From Hymenobacter plasmatis (GTDB lineage Bacteria > Bacteroidota > Bacteroidia > Cytophagales > Hymenobacteraceae), in NCBI RefSeq assembly GCF_020711255.1, contig NZ_JAJFAW010000004.1, forward strand, positions 186,001 through 250,000: a stretch of DNA of 64,000 nt, written 5' to 3'. The notes under the pieces were generated by a model. The model saw only the letters and a program-made list of their open reading frames with translations. It did no database searches and was not told the DNA's origin. Shown here piece by piece: positions 1 to 9,198 of the stretch (within the stretch, counting starts at the first letter, position 1; every line of letters starts with the position of its first letter). The translations under genes were made by a program, and so were the position numbers.

Positions 1-2
1 CC

Positions 3-794
3 AAGCTGACGATGAAATCGGTAACGCCCGGCAAGTACGACTTGGTGCTCGACCCGGGCCACCTCGGCCTGACCATCCACGAATCGGTGGGCCACCCCAC
101 CGAGCTTGACCGCGTGCTGGGCTACGAGGCCAACTACGCCGGCACCTCGTTCGCAACGCTGGAGTGGAAGGCCAAGAACCTGCCCTACGGCTCGAAAGAA
201 GTCAACATCGTGGCCGATAAGCTCCAGCCCGGCTCGGTGGGGAACGTGGGCTACGACGACGAGGGCGTGAAAACGCGCGAGTGGGACATTATCAAGGAAG
301 GCAAGCTGGTTAACTACCAGAAAATCAGGGACCAGGCGCACATCGTAGGTCAAAAAGAATCCGACGGCTGCGCCTATGCCCAGTCGTGGGAAGACGTGCA
401 GTTCCAGCGCATGCCCAACATCAGCCTGCGCCCCGGCAAAGCCAAAATGAGTGTCGATGAAATGGTGAAGGGCGTGGACAAAGGCATTTACATTGCCGGC
501 GCGGGCTCGTTTTCCATTGACCAGCAGCGTTTCAACTTCCAGTTCGGCGGGCAGCTATTCTTTGCCATCGAAAAAGGAAAAATCACGGAGCCGCTGGAAG
601 ATGTGGCGTACCAGTCGAACACCCAGGAATTCTGGGGGGCCTGCGCGGGCTCGTGCGACCAGTCCGACTATCGCCTGTTCGGCACTTTCTTCGACGGCAA
701 GGGCCAGCCGGCGCAGGTGTCCTCGGTGAGCCACGGCTCGGCGACCACGCGCTTCAATGGCGTGAACGTCATCAACACAGCGCGCAAGGTTTAG
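3..794 (+). CDS. tldD: TldD family metalloprotease, C-terminal part (cut by window start)
   Basis: Only the last 264 codons or so are present; the frame is open from base 3 and stops at 794. The HESVGH motif (HExxxH zinc site of the TldD/PmbA family) is encoded at about 78-95, and the glycine-rich C-terminal region ends in a typical family manner (GQLFFAIEKG, then a GACAGSCDQ stretch). TldD forms a heterodimer with TldE that degrades unfolded peptides and, in other bacteria, matures microcin B17 and controls CcdA turnover. The companion tldE follows 65 bp downstream, so the two are probably co-transcribed. The presence of HExxxH identifies this one as the catalytic TldD-type subunit. Confidence 0.93.
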   Translation, partial: KLTMKSVTPGKYDLVLDPGHLGLTIHESVGHPTELDRVLGYEANYAGTSFATLEWKAKNLPYGSKEVNIVADKLQPGSVGNVGYDDEGVKTREWDIIKEGKLVNYQKIRDQAHIVGQKESDGCAYAQSWEDVQFQRMPNISLRPGKAKMSVDEMVKGVDKGIYIAGAGSFSIDQQRFNFQFGGQLFFAIEKGKITEPLEDVAYQSNTQEFWGACAGSCDQSDYRLFGTFFDGKGQPAQVSSVSHGSATTRFNGVNVINTARKV

Positions 795-859
795 CGTCAA
801 GCCGAACATCCCTCTACACTAGAGGGGGTTCTCCACCTTTCAAATCCTGCAAATCCATC

Positions 860-2185
860 ATGGCAATTCTCTCCAAAGACGACGCCCAGACGTTACTAAA
901 AAAGGTCCTCAGCTACACCACTGCCGACGAATGCGCGGCCACGCTGCGAGGCCGCACCGCTGGCAACATCCGTTACGCCCGCAACAGCGTGAGCACGGCC
1001 GGCTCGCAAGACTCCGTGTCCCTGGCCGTTGAGGCGCGCTTCGGCAAACGCAGTGGCATTGCCACGTGCAATGAATTCGACGATGCTACCCTGCGCCGCT
1101 GCGTGCAGCGGGCCGAGGAAATCGCCAAGCTCGCGCCCGAAAGCCCGGAATATGTGCCGTTTATTGGCCCCCAAACGTATTTGAGTCCGCCCTCCACGGC
1201 CACTACCCTGCTCACGGCGGCCACCCGGGCCCAAGCCGCGGCCGACAGCATGGCCGTGTGTGCGGCCAAAAACCTAACCTCGGCCGGATTTCTGGATGGC
1301 GGCACCCGGTTTGTGGCCCTCCGCAACTCTAAGGGCCTAGAAGCCTACCAGCAATCTACCAATACCGACTTTTCGGTGACGGTGCGCACGGCCGATGGCA
1401 AAGGCTCCGGCTACGCCATTGCCGACGTGACTGACCCCGCCAAGCTCAACGCCAAGGGCATCACCGAACGCGCCGCCAACAAGGCGCTGAGCTCGGTGGG
1501 TGCGAAAGCCATTGAACCTGGCAAATACACCGTGATTCTGGAGCCCGCCGCCCTGATGGCCGGGGACGACCTGTCGCTGTTGGGCGGGCTCGTCTTTGGC
1601 ATGGGCGCCCGCGAGGCCGACGAAGGCCGCAGCTTCCTGAGCAAAAAAGGCGGAGGCAACCGCAAAGGCGAGAAGCTGTTTGACGAACGGATAACCATCT
1701 ACTCGGACCCCATGAACGCGGAGGTGCCCGGCAATGCTTTCGATGACGACGGCCTGCCCACCAAGCGCCAAACCTGGGTGGAGAAAGGCGTGGTCAAAGA
1801 CCTTTTTTACACCCGTTTTTGGGCGCAGAAAAGCAACGTACCGGCAACGGCTTACCCGAACGGCTTTATCATGGCTGGCGGTACCCAAAGCACGGCCGAC
1901 CTTATTAAGGGCACGGCCAAAGGCATTCTGGTCACCCGTCTGTGGTACATCCGCGAAGTAGACCCGCAAACGCTGCTCTACACCGGCCTGACCCGCGACG
2001 GAACCTTCTACATCGAGAACGGGAAAATCAAGTTCCCCATCAAAAACCTGCGCTTCAACGAGAGCCCCATCATCATGCTCAATAACATCGAGGCCATCGG
2101 CAAGCCGCAGCGCCTGGCCGGCTGCCTGGTGCCGCCGCTAAAAATCCGCGACTTCACCTTCACCAGCCTGTCCGACGCTATTTAA
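860..2185 (+). CDS. tldE: TldE/PmbA family protein
   Basis: Protein of 441 aa starting MAILSKDD; this ATG is preferred over an upstream in-frame start at 653 because the extension overlaps tldD and is not family-like. The fold is the TldD/PmbA type, but no HExxxH motif is seen, as expected for the non-catalytic TldE/PmbA partner of the heterodimeric protease. The C-terminal part (NAFDDDGLPT, then a glycine-rich AGGTQS segment) fits the family. It follows tldD directly and probably forms an operon with it. A nested inverted repeat begins about 35 bp after the stop. The cytoplasmic location is inferred from the absence of a signal peptide. Confidence 0.92.
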   Translation: MAILSKDDAQTLLKKVLSYTTADECAATLRGRTAGNIRYARNSVSTAGSQDSVSLAVEARFGKRSGIATCNEFDDATLRRCVQRAEEIAKLAPESPEYVPFIGPQTYLSPPSTATTLLTAATRAQAAADSMAVCAAKNLTSAGFLDGGTRFVALRNSKGLEAYQQSTNTDFSVTVRTADGKGSGYAIADVTDPAKLNAKGITERAANKALSSVGAKAIEPGKYTVILEPAALMAGDDLSLLGGLVFGMGAREADEGRSFLSKKGGGNRKGEKLFDERITIYSDPMNAEVPGNAFDDDGLPTKRQTWVEKGVVKDLFYTRFWAQKSNVPATAYPNGFIMAGGTQSTADLIKGTAKGILVTRLWYIREVDPQTLLYTGLTRDGTFYIENGKIKFPIKNLRFNESPIIMLNNIEAIGKPQRLAGCLVPPLKIRDFTFTSLSDAI

Positions 2186-2220
2186 TTAACTAGGTAAGAG
2201 ATTGGTAGAAAGAGGATAGA

Positions 2221-2466
2221 GAACGTCATGCCAAGCGGAGCCAAGCATCTCTACCGCAGTACTAACCCTTCATCTATTAGCCCCGTCTGTCATGATTAGC
2301 CCCGTCTGTCATGCAGAGCGCAGCGAAGCATCTTATCAGGCCAGCACGACTCGTTCAACGGTGAGAAGATGCTTCGCTGCGCTCTGCATGACAGACGATT
2401 GGGCCATAAGACAGGCGGTTTAGCTAGTACAACCCGCGAGATGTTTTACTCCGCTCGGCATGAACC
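2221..2466. repeat. Nested inverted repeats, family A inside an A' copy
   Basis: The whole 308-bp gap between tldE and the barrel gene is occupied by repeats. An inner near-perfect palindrome (2304-2396, arms beginning GTCTGTCATGCAGAGCGCAG) is flanked by half-arms of a related element: left at 2221-2262 (GAACGTCATGCC...), right at about 2436-2466 (...CTCGGCATGAAC). The inner copy therefore looks inserted into an older, decayed copy. A 19-bp perfect tandem duplication (ATTAGCCCCGTCTGTCATG, 2276-2294 and 2295-2313) lies at the left edge of the inner element. Other family A copies occur near 5247, 38806, 49436, 51569, 52861 and 59068. Confidence 0.9.
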
Positions 2467-2493
2467 TCTAATTTTCTTCACACCATCTCAACC

Positions 2494-3120
2494 CTACTTC
2501 TTGCCAAACTGCAGCGCTGCATACACTTGAAACACCCGGTTCTGAAGGCGAGGGTCGTTGATGCCGGAAAGGTTCTTCACATCGTTTATGTCGTTGAGGC
2601 CGGCCACCAGCCGGCCACCCAGCGAGAAGTTGCCGGCCAGCTTCAGCCCAACGCCGCCCACCAGGCTGAAGTCGCCGCGCTTGAAGCTACCGGTGGCGGG
2701 TCGCGACTCGTTGCCATAGGCGGGAGTGCCATCGGGCGCAAGGCCGACCTGCAGCTTGCCCGATTGCTTGGCGCTGAGCAGCACCCCGAACTGCGGCCCG
2801 CCTTCCACAAACACCGGCCCCACGGTAACTTTGGCCAGCACCGGAACCGTGAGGTAGTGCAACTCGCTGTCGTAGTTGGTGAAGGCCGATTTCAGGTTGC
2901 CGCCAGCCACGGAGTACTGCACTTCCGGCTGGATGGCAAGCGGCCCCAGCAGGTTGGCTTGGTAAAAAATACCGACGTGGTAAAAGGCTTTGTATGACGC
3001 GCTTTCTCCCTCACGGCCGGTCAGCTCAGCGACATTCAAGCCGCCTTTTACTCCAAACTGTGCTTGCGCCATGGGTGCAGACAACACACTTAGCAAGATG
3101 ATAATCAGGGCCTTTTTCAT
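2494..3120 (-). CDS. Outer membrane beta-barrel (PorT-like) protein
   Basis: Protein of 208 aa with a clear signal peptide (MKKALIIILLSVLSAPMAQA, then Q). The mature part begins FGVKGGLNVAELTG, the usual opening of the PorT/OMP_b-brl_2 family, followed by alternating hydrophobic/polar strands and GNFSLGGRLVAGLNDI near the end, ending with aromatic-rich strand VYAALQFGKK. The family forms small 8-stranded barrels in the outer membrane of Bacteroidota; the ligand or role of this one is unknown. It is transcribed alone, convergent with tldE, and the two stops are separated only by the repeat block. Confidence 0.85.
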   Translation of the reverse strand: MKKALIIILLSVLSAPMAQAQFGVKGGLNVAELTGREGESASYKAFYHVGIFYQANLLGPLAIQPEVQYSVAGGNLKSAFTNYDSELHYLTVPVLAKVTVGPVFVEGGPQFGVLLSAKQSGKLQVGLAPDGTPAYGNESRPATGSFKRGDFSLVGGVGLKLAGNFSLGGRLVAGLNDINDVKNLSGINDPRLQNRVFQVYAALQFGKK

Positions 3121-3402
3121 AGCATAAAATAGAATAATGGACGGAGATAAACTGCTGCGATGCTTTTAATTGAGGAGCTTGTTTTCGTCTTAAAAAACAG
3201 CTCAACTTGAAGGCGTAGCAATGAGTACGCCAGCTTCCCAACTAAAAGTTGCAACCCACCTTCCCCACTCAGCTCAAGAAGTGCCCCGGCCACTGCGGCC
3301 CAATTGCAACGAAAAAGCAACGCCTTTATTTTTAATCCGAATAACAGCCCAACGGCCCTGCTTCCCGGCTGCTTCCCCTTTTACTACTCTATTTCGTTAT
3401 CT

Positions 3403-4026
3403 GTGCCCGGTACCCCTTTCACTTTCGTGCGTTTGAAATACCACTCCGGCGACTGGGACGCGGTGGACGAGCGGATGCCGGCCAACCTGCTGCACTCCTT
3501 GGTGCAGTACACCACGGTGCCCGTCGACCCCAAGGAAAAAGTAGTGGCTCTGGATAGTCCGGAGCTGTTCAACTACCCTTTCTGCTACCTGTCGGGCCAC
3601 CGGCTGGTGCAATTTTCGGCCATCGAGAAAAAGAACTTTACCCAGTATGTGCGCAACGGCGGCTTCGTGTTCGTCGACGATTGCAACCACGACATCGACG
3701 GGCTTTTTGCCCGGTCCTTCGAGGAGCAGATGCGCCAGTGTTTCGGCACCGGCGCCCTCAAGAAAATCCCTAATACCCACCCGATTTACTCACAGTTTTT
3801 CAAGTTCAAAGAAGGCCCGCCCAACACGGGCTTTGAGCTAAATGGCTGGGGCGACGATCTGGTGCACGACTACCTGAAAGCCGTGGAAATCAAGGGCCGT
3901 ATCGGCGTGCTTTACTCCAATAAAGACTACGGCTGCGAGTGGGATTACGACTTCCGCAACAAGCGTTTTCTGGCCGAAGACAATACCAAGTTCGGGGTCA
4001 ATATTCTGCTGTATGCCCTTACCTGA
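3403..4026 (+). CDS. DUF4159 domain protein
   Basis: About 207 aa from a GTG at 3403 (MPGTPFTFVRLKYHSGDW). An in-frame ATG at 3304 is possible, but its extra 33 residues look non-coding; a GTG at 3427 is a third option, so the start is uncertain. The DUF4159 core is clear: RLKYHSGDWD near the start, then a flavodoxin/GATase-like segment with FVFVDDCNHD around residue 90 and a C-terminal YGCEWDYDFRNK stretch. No signal peptide is visible from this start. DUF4159 proteins recur next to MoxR/DUF58/BatA genes in Bacteroidota, as here, but their biochemical role is not established. Confidence 0.85.
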   Translation: MPGTPFTFVRLKYHSGDWDAVDERMPANLLHSLVQYTTVPVDPKEKVVALDSPELFNYPFCYLSGHRLVQFSAIEKKNFTQYVRNGGFVFVDDCNHDIDGLFARSFEEQMRQCFGTGALKKIPNTHPIYSQFFKFKEGPPNTGFELNGWGDDLVHDYLKAVEIKGRIGVLYSNKDYGCEWDYDFRNKRFLAEDNTKFGVNILLYALT

Positions 4027-4061
4027 TGTTGAAATTCAATCGTTTGTGAATATGACCAGAT

Positions 4062-4160
4062 GTAGGAACGCGCCTTGGCGCGTTCGGCAGCACAACGACT
4101 CAGGCAGAACAACCAAGACCACACCGTGCAACGATTGAACGCACCAAGGCGCGTTCCTAC
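4062..4160. repeat. Inverted repeat, family B (double hairpin)
   Basis: A 99-bp element with outer arms GTAGGAACGCGCC and its complement GGCGCGTTCCTAC. Each arm is itself palindromic (AACGCGCCTTGGCGCGTT), so the element can fold as a pair of hairpins or one long hairpin. The centre contains ACAACGACTC, similar to the centre of family A. It ends only 24 bp before the GTG start of the MoxR gene, so it probably lies in the 5' leader of that gene. This is the only copy of the family seen in the window. Confidence 0.85.
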
Positions 4161-4184
4161 CCCTTAAACTCACCAATCTTTTCC

Positions 4185-5168
4185 GTGACTGAACAAGAAG
4201 TGAATACCCTGCTGGCCAAGCTGCCAGTGCTCAAAGCCGAAATTGCCAAGGTCATTGTGGGCCAGGAAACCGTGCTTGATGAAGTATTGGTAGCGCTGCT
4301 GGCAGGCGGCCACGCCCTACTGGAAGGCGTGCCGGGCCTGGCCAAAACGCTGCTTGTGCGCACGCTGGCTGCGGCCACCGACCTGCCCTTCCGCCGCATT
4401 CAGTTCACACCGGACCTGATGCCAACCGACATCCTCGGCACCGAGGTGCTGGAGGAAGACCACGGCACCGGCCACCGCTCGTTCAAGTTCAACCCCGGGC
4501 CCATTTTTGCGAGCCTGGTGCTGGCCGATGAAATCAACCGGACGCCGCCCAAAACCCAGGCAGCCCTGCTCGAAGCCATGCAGGAAGGCCACGTTACCTA
4601 CGCCGGCACCGAGCACGCCCTGCCCAAGCCCTTCTTCCTGCTGGCCACCCAAAACCCCATCGAGCAGAGCGGTACCTACCCCCTGCCCGAAGCCCAGCTC
4701 GACCGCTTCCTGCTCTACGTGCGCATCGGCTACCCCACGGCCGCAGAGGAGCTGGCGGTGCTGCGCGGCACCACCGGCGCCAACGGGCAGCAGGTGAAGC
4801 CCGTGCTAGGCGGCGCCGACATCCGGCAGCTCCAGCAGCTGGTGCGCCAGGTCAGCTTTAGCCCCGAGCTCATGGATTTCGTCAACCGCTTGGTGCGCGC
4901 CACCCGGCCGGCCACATCGGAAGTACAGTTTATCAAAGAGTACGGCCGCTGGGGCGCTGGGCCGCGGGCTGGGCAGGCGCTCATCCTGTGTGCTAAAGCC
5001 CGGGCCTTGCTGCACGGCCGCTTCGCCGCAACGCTGGAGGATATCCGCACGCTGGCGCCGCCAGTATTGCGCCACCGCGTGCTGCTCAATTTTAATGCGG
5101 AAGCTGAGAACCTGACCGCTGATGATGCAGTAGCTGCGTTGCTAGGAGCCGTTGCAGTCACGGTGTAG
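4185..5168 (+). CDS. MoxR family AAA+ ATPase
   Basis: Protein of 327 aa starting at a GTG (MTEQEVNTLLAK). MoxR hallmarks are all visible: Walker A GVPGLAKT near residues 48-55, Walker B LADEINRTPPKTQAALLEAMQE near 112-133, the sensor/arginine region ATQNPIEQSGTYPLPEAQLDRF near 155-176, and a C-terminal lid domain. MoxR ATPases act as chaperones for assembly or metal insertion, normally with a DUF58 and a VWA partner. Here DUF4159 is upstream and DUF58 downstream, but a 245-bp gap with repeats separates it from DUF58. This is the only MoxR gene in the window. Confidence 0.96.
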   Translation: MTEQEVNTLLAKLPVLKAEIAKVIVGQETVLDEVLVALLAGGHALLEGVPGLAKTLLVRTLAAATDLPFRRIQFTPDLMPTDILGTEVLEEDHGTGHRSFKFNPGPIFASLVLADEINRTPPKTQAALLEAMQEGHVTYAGTEHALPKPFFLLATQNPIEQSGTYPLPEAQLDRFLLYVRIGYPTAAEELAVLRGTTGANGQQVKPVLGGADIRQLQQLVRQVSFSPELMDFVNRLVRATRPATSEVQFIKEYGRWGAGPRAGQALILCAKARALLHGRFAATLEDIRTLAPPVLRHRVLLNFNAEAENLTADDAVAALLGAVAVTV

Positions 5169-5177
5169 CTGGAAATA

Positions 5178-5337
5178 GAACGTCATGCTGAGCGTAGTCG
5201 AAGCATCTCTACTGCTCAACTAACTTCAATCGACTGCCCGTTAATTGTCTGTCATGCTGACGCAGGAAGCATCTTATCAGGCTAGAACGAGTCGTTCAGC
5301 GGCAATAAGATGCTTCGCTGCGCTCTGCATGACAGAC
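5178..5337. repeat. Family A inverted repeat with a preceding A' half-copy
   Basis: The palindrome 5247-5337 has arms GTCTGTCATGCTGACGCAGG and its near-complement. The arms carry different internal modules (TGACGCAGGAAG on the left; GAGCGCAGCGAAG in complement on the right), and the centre is GAACGAGTCGTTC. A half-arm of the A' variant (GAACGTCATGCTGAGCGTAG) precedes it at 5178-5210. The element fills most of the gap between moxR and DUF58, both plus strand, so it would be transcribed if the two genes form an operon. Confidence 0.88.
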
Positions 5338-5413
5338 GGTAAATAGCATAGCCGCACTGCCGATAAACACAACTCCTCAAGCCCCTACCAGACACTCTGA
5401 CTCCAAGCCCCAC

Positions 5414-6289
5414 ATGCTGAACCCCGAACTCCTTCACGGACTGCGCAACCTCTCCCTGGCCGCGCGGCAAGCGGCCCAGGGCTTTATGAACGGCGCGCAC
5501 GCCAGCCGCCGGCACGGCCCGGGCATGGAGTTCAGCCAGTACCGCCCCTACCAGCCCGGCGACGACCTGCGCCGCCTCGACTGGCGCCTGGCCGCCCGCT
5601 CCGACCGCTACTACCTGCGCGAGTCGGAGGTAGACACCAGCCTGACCGTGCACCTGCTGCTCGATGCCAGTGCCAGCATGAACCACCGCGACGACAACGG
5701 CCTGACCAAGCTCGAATATGCCCGACTGCTGCTGGCCGCCCTGGCCTACATCAGCCACCAGCAGGGCGACTCCGTTGGGCTAACCATCCTGAGCCCGGCG
5801 GGCCTGCGCCACCTGCCCGCCCGCGCCGATACCCGCCAGCTGCCGCGCCTCTACCACGCCCTCGAAACGGCCGAAGCCACCGGCCACTTCCCCGATGCCG
5901 CCACGCTGGCCCCGCTCACGGCGCGGAGGCAGCGCTCGCTCACCGTCTGCGTGAGCGATTTGTATGAAGAAGAATCCGAGATAAATGCCCTGCTCACCCG
6001 CCTGCGGGCCGTGAGCGGCGACGTTTTGCTGCTGCATTTGCTCGCGAATAACGAGCTGAAATTCAGCTACCAAGGCGCCGTTACCTTTAGGGATTTGGAA
6101 ACTGGCCGCACAATGCAGCTGGATGCCGACCAGCAGCGCCCCGCCTACCAGCAGCAGCTGCAGCTGTGGCTAAAAGAAACGGCCCAGGCTGCCCGCCGCA
6201 AAGGCTTCGACTATCACAAGCTCAACACCGCCGAACCGCTGGACCTGGCCATCCGGGAGTTTCTGCGCCGCCGCAATTTGTCGAGTTGA
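5414..6289 (+). CDS. DUF58 domain protein
   Basis: Protein of 291 aa. The DUF58 signature FSQYRPYQPGDDLRRLDW is around residues 40-57, followed by a degenerate VWA-like stretch (HLLLDASASMNH near residue 80) with a DxSxS-type motif, and a later SDLYEEESE near 178. No membrane segment or signal peptide is seen, so it probably acts in the cytoplasm at the membrane with the MoxR ATPase 245 bp upstream. A second DUF58 protein is encoded at 53921-54823. The stop overlaps a TTGAGCT motif. Confidence 0.95.
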   Translation: MLNPELLHGLRNLSLAARQAAQGFMNGAHASRRHGPGMEFSQYRPYQPGDDLRRLDWRLAARSDRYYLRESEVDTSLTVHLLLDASASMNHRDDNGLTKLEYARLLLAALAYISHQQGDSVGLTILSPAGLRHLPARADTRQLPRLYHALETAEATGHFPDAATLAPLTARRQRSLTVCVSDLYEEESEINALLTRLRAVSGDVLLLHLLANNELKFSYQGAVTFRDLETGRTMQLDADQQRPAYQQQLQLWLKETAQAARRKGFDYHKLNTAEPLDLAIREFLRRRNLSS

Positions 6290-6535
6290 GCTGTAGGGCA
6301 AGCGGCCGTGCTTGGGCTAATCAGGGGCAGAAGTCACCCTGTATTGCCAGGCTTTTTTGCTGGCGTTAACCGCTAAAGCCACTGGCACAAGGTGAAGAAA
6401 CCGGGCGACTGCGAAGGCATTCTTTCGCTAAAAAAGAACCAGAGCCGTAAGTGACCATGTTTTTGGGCCGGTAATTGCCCATCCTGGTTGGCGCCCGGTA
6501 GCCGGACGTTCGTATAGTTTCCCTTTACCCAACTT

Positions 6536-7315
6536 ATGAAACGCATTCTTCTCCCCATCGCGCTTATCGCCCTGATGTTTCCGCTGGCCGTTACCGCCGC
6601 CTCGGCCCAACAGACGACAGCGGCCAAGAAAACCACTACCTCTGCCACCACTTCTTCTGCCAAGGTAGCCACTACCACCAAAGCAACCACCACGGCCAAA
6701 AAGACTACCGTAACGACCAAAGCAGCTGCTCCCAAAAGCAAAGCTCCGGCCACTACCCCCGAACAGGCCCTGCGGACGTTCAGCAATTGGGTCGATGCAA
6801 AGCTTGAGCTGAACATGGCCACGGTGCGCCTCGACTGGGGCACGATACAGAGCGATTACACCCGCATGACCAAGCGCCTTGATGCCGCCACCGACAGCCT
6901 CTCCGTGCAGTCGCGGCGGGAGTACCTGGGCCAGAAGGCCCGCTACAAAGCCTGGGCCGCCGAGCAGGGCCACCCCGTGCCCGAAACCGTGCTCGTGGGC
7001 GAAGCCCGCGACAGCGCCGTGAGCACCGTGCAGCTCAAGCTGCTCAACACCAGCGCGCCCATCAACCGGGCCATGGCCAGTGCTCTGCCCGACCTCTACT
7101 CGCGCCTGGTTGAGTCGACGCGGGCGCAGCACAGCCGCTGGACCAAAGCCAACTGGGAAGAAGCCAACCTCGTGTTGAGCCGCCTCAACGACCGTTATAG
7201 CCAGGTGGGCGACCAGCTCCCCATCGAAGACCGGGTGCGCGTGCGGTCGCTGCAGGCCGAGTTTAAGACCCTAGAAAAAGCCCGCGACCTGAAGGGGATT
7301 CTGGATGGCTTTTAA
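6536..7315 (+). CDS. Secreted Thr/Lys/Ala-rich protein of unknown function
   Basis: Protein of 259 aa. The signal peptide is clear (MKRILLPIALIALMFPLAVTAASAQ). Residues 26-72 are a low-complexity Thr/Lys/Ala linker, after which a helical domain of about 185 aa starts at TPEQALRTFSNWVDAKLELN. The helical part has regular charged heptads (for example RLNDRYSQVGDQLP) and may form a coiled coil or helical bundle. I do not recognise the family. Its location between DUF58 and the BatA-domain gene, on the same strand, suggests a periplasmic partner of that system; this is inference. The 246 bp upstream contain no other gene. Confidence 0.75.
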   Translation: MKRILLPIALIALMFPLAVTAASAQQTTAAKKTTTSATTSSAKVATTTKATTTAKKTTVTTKAAAPKSKAPATTPEQALRTFSNWVDAKLELNMATVRLDWGTIQSDYTRMTKRLDAATDSLSVQSRREYLGQKARYKAWAAEQGHPVPETVLVGEARDSAVSTVQLKLLNTSAPINRAMASALPDLYSRLVESTRAQHSRWTKANWEEANLVLSRLNDRYSQVGDQLPIEDRVRVRSLQAEFKTLEKARDLKGILDGF

Positions 7316-7542
7316 GCCGTTGGGCATAAGCCAGCCCCTGGTGTAGGCCAGTTGCGGCAGTATGGACAAGGTCAAGGCATAGTTCAGGTAGGGGGATGCA
7401 GAAATAAGTGCAAACGGGTTGACCGCTTCGCCTACTTTTGTTATTCCCGTTTCTCCCGCTGCACCGCTCTTTGTTGAGGGCGCGTGCAATGGTCAGCAAC
7501 ATTCCTGCGTCTGTGCCCTGACTTTACCCGACCCTAGCTTCC

Positions 7543-9198
7543 TTGTTTACGCTGCTCACCCCATCTGCACTGCTGGCCTTACTGGGGCTGTTGGTGCCGG
7601 TGGCGATTCATCTCTGGAACCGCCGACCGGGCCGCGAGGTGGCAGTGGGCAGCCTCCGCTGGCTGGAGGCCGGCGCCAATCGCCGGCTCCGCAACCTCAA
7701 GCCCGAGCAGCTCTTGCTGCTGCTGCTGCGGGCGGCCCTGCTTTCGGTGCTGGCCGTAGCGCTGGCGGGTCCGGTGTGGCGCCAGGCGCTGCCGGCCGGC
7801 CGGGGCCAAGTGCTGGTGAGCCCCGAACTGATTGGCACTCCCGCCCTGGCGGCATCACGGCCGCTGGTTGACTCGCTGCGGCGCAAGGGCTATGCGCTAC
7901 GCTGGCTGGCCTCGGGCTTCCCCAAGATGTCGCGGGCTGCCTGGCGCGCCGATTCGCTGGGGCAGCGCGATAGTGCGCGGCTGCTGGCAGCCGTAAGCCC
8001 TTCAGGGGCGAATTTTCAGTGGGCACGGGTTCAGCAGGCGGCCGGCACGTTTCCGGGTCAGCCACTTTTCGTACTAACGCCAGCCTCGCTGCGTGGCTTT
8101 CAGGGAATTCAGTCCCCGCTTCCGGCTACTATTACCTGGCAGGCCCTGCCCAACGCCGCCGCCGAAACCTGGGTGCAGGCGGCCGCGCTGCAGGGCGACA
8201 GCTTGCGCCTGCTGTTGGGCCAAAGCAACGAAACCCGGACCTCGTTTCGGGTGGTATCGGTGGCTCGGCAAGCGGCTGGGGGCATTGTCCGCCTTGCCGG
8301 AGTGCCGCCGCTTCGCTTCGAGACCAAAGCCGACGGCAGCCAATTGCAGCCCATTACGTCAGCTTCGGGCACCGTCGCCAAACAGCTGACCCCCATCCAG
8401 GTTCGCTCGAAGCCGATGCGCATAATTATTTATGCGACTGCTGATTATGCTTCGGATGCGCGTTACATGCAAGCCGGGCTCAGGGCTGCCGCCGCTGGCC
8501 TGCCTGTGCCACTGGCTTTGAGCACAACCAGCACACCACCCAGCCCAACTACCTCACCCGACTGGCTGTTTTGGCTGACCGATGCTCCTTTGCCTACCGC
8601 CTGGCGAGATGCCGTGAAGGCCGGCGCTCAGGTCTGGCTAGAAGCTCCCGGGGCTGGCGTAGTCGATAAGGCTAGCCTGGCCGTGACCGAGGCAGATGAA
8701 ATTCCGGCAACCATATTCCGCCACAGTGCCAAGCAGCCCCGCCAAGCAACCGCTGCGGCCAGCTACCCGCTGTGGACGGATGGCCGGGGCCGGGCAGTGC
8801 TTTCGCGGCAGAAGTTGGGCCAGGGCGCGTTCTACCAACTGGCCACCCGCCTAGCCCCAGCCTGGAGCGACCTGGCCGACAACCCCACATTGCCCACGCG
8901 CCTGCTCGCCCTGCTGCAGCCCGAAACAGCTGATGCAGTAGACATTGCCGAGCCTGCCCTTGCCAAAGAGCTGGCTTCCCATGACCAGCGCGCGCTGGAC
9001 CCCACGCAGCTGCGCTTGAGTGCTGGCGCCGCCGCTGGCACTTCGGCAGTTGTGACGGCCAGTGCCGTTCCGCAAAGCTTCCGCCAATCCGATTTGCGGC
9101 CGTGGCTGGTGCTGGTAGCCGGGCTGCTGTTTGCCCTTGAACGCCTGCTGGCCCGTCGCCGAGAAACGCAGGCATTGCCTTCTTCTACTGTTCTATGA
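7543..9198 (+). CDS. BatA N-terminal domain membrane protein
   Basis: Protein of 551 aa starting at a TTG (MFTLLTPSALLALLG). Residues 1-80 match the aerotolerance-regulator N-terminal domain: a first transmembrane helix, the PVAIHLWNRRPGREVAVGSLRWLE segment, and a second helix around 57-79. A long periplasmic-looking middle follows, and a last transmembrane helix lies near 523-540 (WLVLVAGLLFALERLLARRRE). No MIDAS motif (DxSxS) was found, so it is BatA-like only at the N terminus. The stop overlaps the next start by 4 bp (ATGA), indicating translational coupling. Confidence 0.88.
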   Translation: MFTLLTPSALLALLGLLVPVAIHLWNRRPGREVAVGSLRWLEAGANRRLRNLKPEQLLLLLLRAALLSVLAVALAGPVWRQALPAGRGQVLVSPELIGTPALAASRPLVDSLRRKGYALRWLASGFPKMSRAAWRADSLGQRDSARLLAAVSPSGANFQWARVQQAAGTFPGQPLFVLTPASLRGFQGIQSPLPATITWQALPNAAAETWVQAAALQGDSLRLLLGQSNETRTSFRVVSVARQAAGGIVRLAGVPPLRFETKADGSQLQPITSASGTVAKQLTPIQVRSKPMRIIIYATADYASDARYMQAGLRAAAAGLPVPLALSTTSTPPSPTTSPDWLFWLTDAPLPTAWRDAVKAGAQVWLEAPGAGVVDKASLAVTEADEIPATIFRHSAKQPRQATAAASYPLWTDGRGRAVLSRQKLGQGAFYQLATRLAPAWSDLADNPTLPTRLLALLQPETADAVDIAEPALAKELASHDQRALDPTQLRLSAGAAAGTSAVVTASAVPQSFRQSDLRPWLVLVAGLLFALERLLARRRETQALPSSTVL

